Below, piece by piece: positions 63,119 through 64,000 of a DNA stretch of 64,000 nucleotides. Within the stretch, counting starts at the first letter, position 1, and each line of letters begins with the position of its first letter. Below the pieces are notes generated by a model. The model was given only the letters and a program-made list of their open reading frames with translations. It did no database searches and was not told the DNA's origin. Source of the stretch: Qipengyuania citrea (GTDB taxonomy: Bacteria > Pseudomonadota > Alphaproteobacteria > Sphingomonadales > Sphingomonadaceae); contig NZ_WTYG01000002.1 in assembly GCF_009828015.1 (NCBI RefSeq), positions 310,001 to 374,000 of the forward strand, written 5' to 3'. A program made the position numbers and the translations under genes.

Positions 63119-64000
63119 GTGCCCGGTGGACTTGTAGCCCTGCTAGACGACGTGTCGATCATCGCCCGCGCGGCGGCGGCCTCGGTCGACGATATCACGG
63201 TTGCCGCGGGCAGGGCGGGCTCGAAGACCGCCGGCGTCGTGATCGACGATGCGGCGGTCACGCCGAGTTACGTCACGGGCCTCAGCCCCGCGCGCGAACT
63301 GCCGATCATCTGGAACATCACCAAGGGCAGCCTGAAGAACAAGCTCATCATCCTGCTGCCCGGCGCGTTGCTGCTCAGCTGGCTGCTTCCCAGCGCCATC
63401 GTCTTCATCCTGATCCTGGGCGGTTGCTACCTGTCCTATGAAGGGGCGGAAAAGGTGATGGAAAAGCTGGGCGGCCAGAAACACGGCGTCACTGTGGAGG
63501 ATGAGATCACCGACCCGGCGGCGTTCGAGAAACAGCGGGTGAACGGTGCGATCCGCACCGATCTGATTCTCTCGGCCGAAATCATGGCGATCACGCTGAA
63601 CGAGGTGGCCGCGGAAGACTTCATCGTACGTGCGGGCGTGCTGGCGATCGTCGGTATCGGCGTGACACTGGTGGTCTATGGATCGGTCGCGCTGATCGTG
63701 AAGCTGGACGATATCGGATTGCACCTGCGCGAGAAGACTTCGGCCGCCGCACAGGCCTTCGGGCAGTTTCTGGTGACCTCGGTACCCTATCTGCTGACCA
63801 CGCTGTCCTTCATCGGCACGATCGCGATGCTGTGGGTCGGCGGCGGCATCATCCTGCACAGCCTGCACGAACTGGGCATCCATGGTCCCTCCGATTGGGC
63901 GCATGGCCTGCAGCACACGGTGGAAGCCGTGACCGGCGGACTTTCGGGCATCCTCGGCTGGGGAACCTATGCGGCGCTGTCCGCCCTGACGGGGCTCGCG
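63119..64000 (+). CDS. DUF808 (YedI-like) membrane protein, cut by window edge
   Basis: 294 codons in the window, open to the edge. Family N-terminus PGGLVALLDDVSIIARAAAASVDDITVAAGRAGSKTAGVVIDDAAVTP, then several membrane segments (ILLPGALLLSWLLPSAIVFILILGGCYL; VLAIVGIGVTLVVYGSVALIV; LLTTLSFIGTIAMLWVGGGIIL). The start is GTG 63119 with AGGAG 6 nt upstream. Function of the family is unknown; about 10-20 C-terminal residues lie beyond the window. Confidence 0.9.
   Translation, partial: MPGGLVALLDDVSIIARAAAASVDDITVAAGRAGSKTAGVVIDDAAVTPSYVTGLSPARELPIIWNITKGSLKNKLIILLPGALLLSWLLPSAIVFILILGGCYLSYEGAEKVMEKLGGQKHGVTVEDEITDPAAFEKQRVNGAIRTDLILSAEIMAITLNEVAAEDFIVRAGVLAIVGIGVTLVVYGSVALIVKLDDIGLHLREKTSAAAQAFGQFLVTSVPYLLTTLSFIGTIAMLWVGGGIILHSLHELGIHGPSDWAHGLQHTVEAVTGGLSGILGWGTYAALSALTGLA

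Overview
The window is high-GC, densely coded chromosomal DNA from an alphaproteobacterium. It is most likely a member of the Sphingomonadales, close to Erythrobacter/Altererythrobacter. I infer this from the gene content and order, since no search could be run: a CpdR-type receiver, an FYDLN-acid protein, a SapC-family protein, trpF-trpB-trpA-accD-folC in one operon, an F0 ATP-synthase operon with separate b' and b subunits and no F1 genes, a 2-component aroA/cmk/rpsA block, and ffh-rpsP-rimM...trmD-rplS. I see no insertion sequence, prophage, CRISPR array or integron; the two tRNA genes are not flanked by integrase genes.

Layout. 1-5.5 kb: the start of icd (cut by the window edge), a small exported membrane peptide with a strong terminator, tRNA-Val(GAC), cpdR, an N-formylglutamate amidohydrolase and manC-manA (GDP-mannose supply). 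5.6-14.3 kb: an exported M48 protease with a PDZ domain, a SapC protein, an FAD-linked oxidase, a secreted protein, a DEAD-box RNA helicase, a UvrD/PcrA helicase and another secreted protein. 14.4-18.8 kb: rsmD and a pseudouridine synthase, a Rieske oxygenase and divergent ampG. 18.8-27.1 kb (minus): folC, accD, trpA, trpB, trpF, pyrF, lapA, then purB and radC. 27.1-33.7 kb (plus): a YdbH-YnbE-YdbL envelope-lipid module, then atpI-atpB-atpE-atpF'-atpF. 33.8-40.0 kb (minus): an MDR oxidoreductase, gloB, rpsA, cmk, a CBU_0592-like membrane protein and aroA. 40.2-45.9 kb (plus): FYDLN protein, tRNA-Ala(GGC), ffh, rpsP, rimM, trmD and rplS, interrupted by an inverted thioredoxin-reductase-like gene and a small membrane gene. 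46.1-56.4 kb (plus): an S9 peptidase, asd, a lipoprotein, a DsbA-family isomerase, a hydrolase, a membrane protein with an odd start, then an ACE-like M2 peptidase, beta-propeller lipoprotein, RimB-like protease and RimK in one overlapping run. 56.4-64 kb: a hydrolase, an SDR, a membrane-embedded chemoreceptor, a small exported protein, AMP nucleosidase, rplI-rpsR-rpsF, and a truncated DUF808 gene at the edge.

Most of the window is core metabolism and translation. The parts most worth a second look are: the M2 peptidase/propeller/RimB/RimK run, together with an S6 protein whose C-terminus lacks the Glu-Glu end known from E. coli; the membrane protein at about 51.6 kb that appears to start at ATA overlapping the previous stop; the histidine-bearing membrane sensor of the chemoreceptor; the perfect hairpin after atpE; and short REP-like palindromes placed just after stop codons. 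Several genes start at TTG, two of them with a TTGA overlap to the upstream stop.
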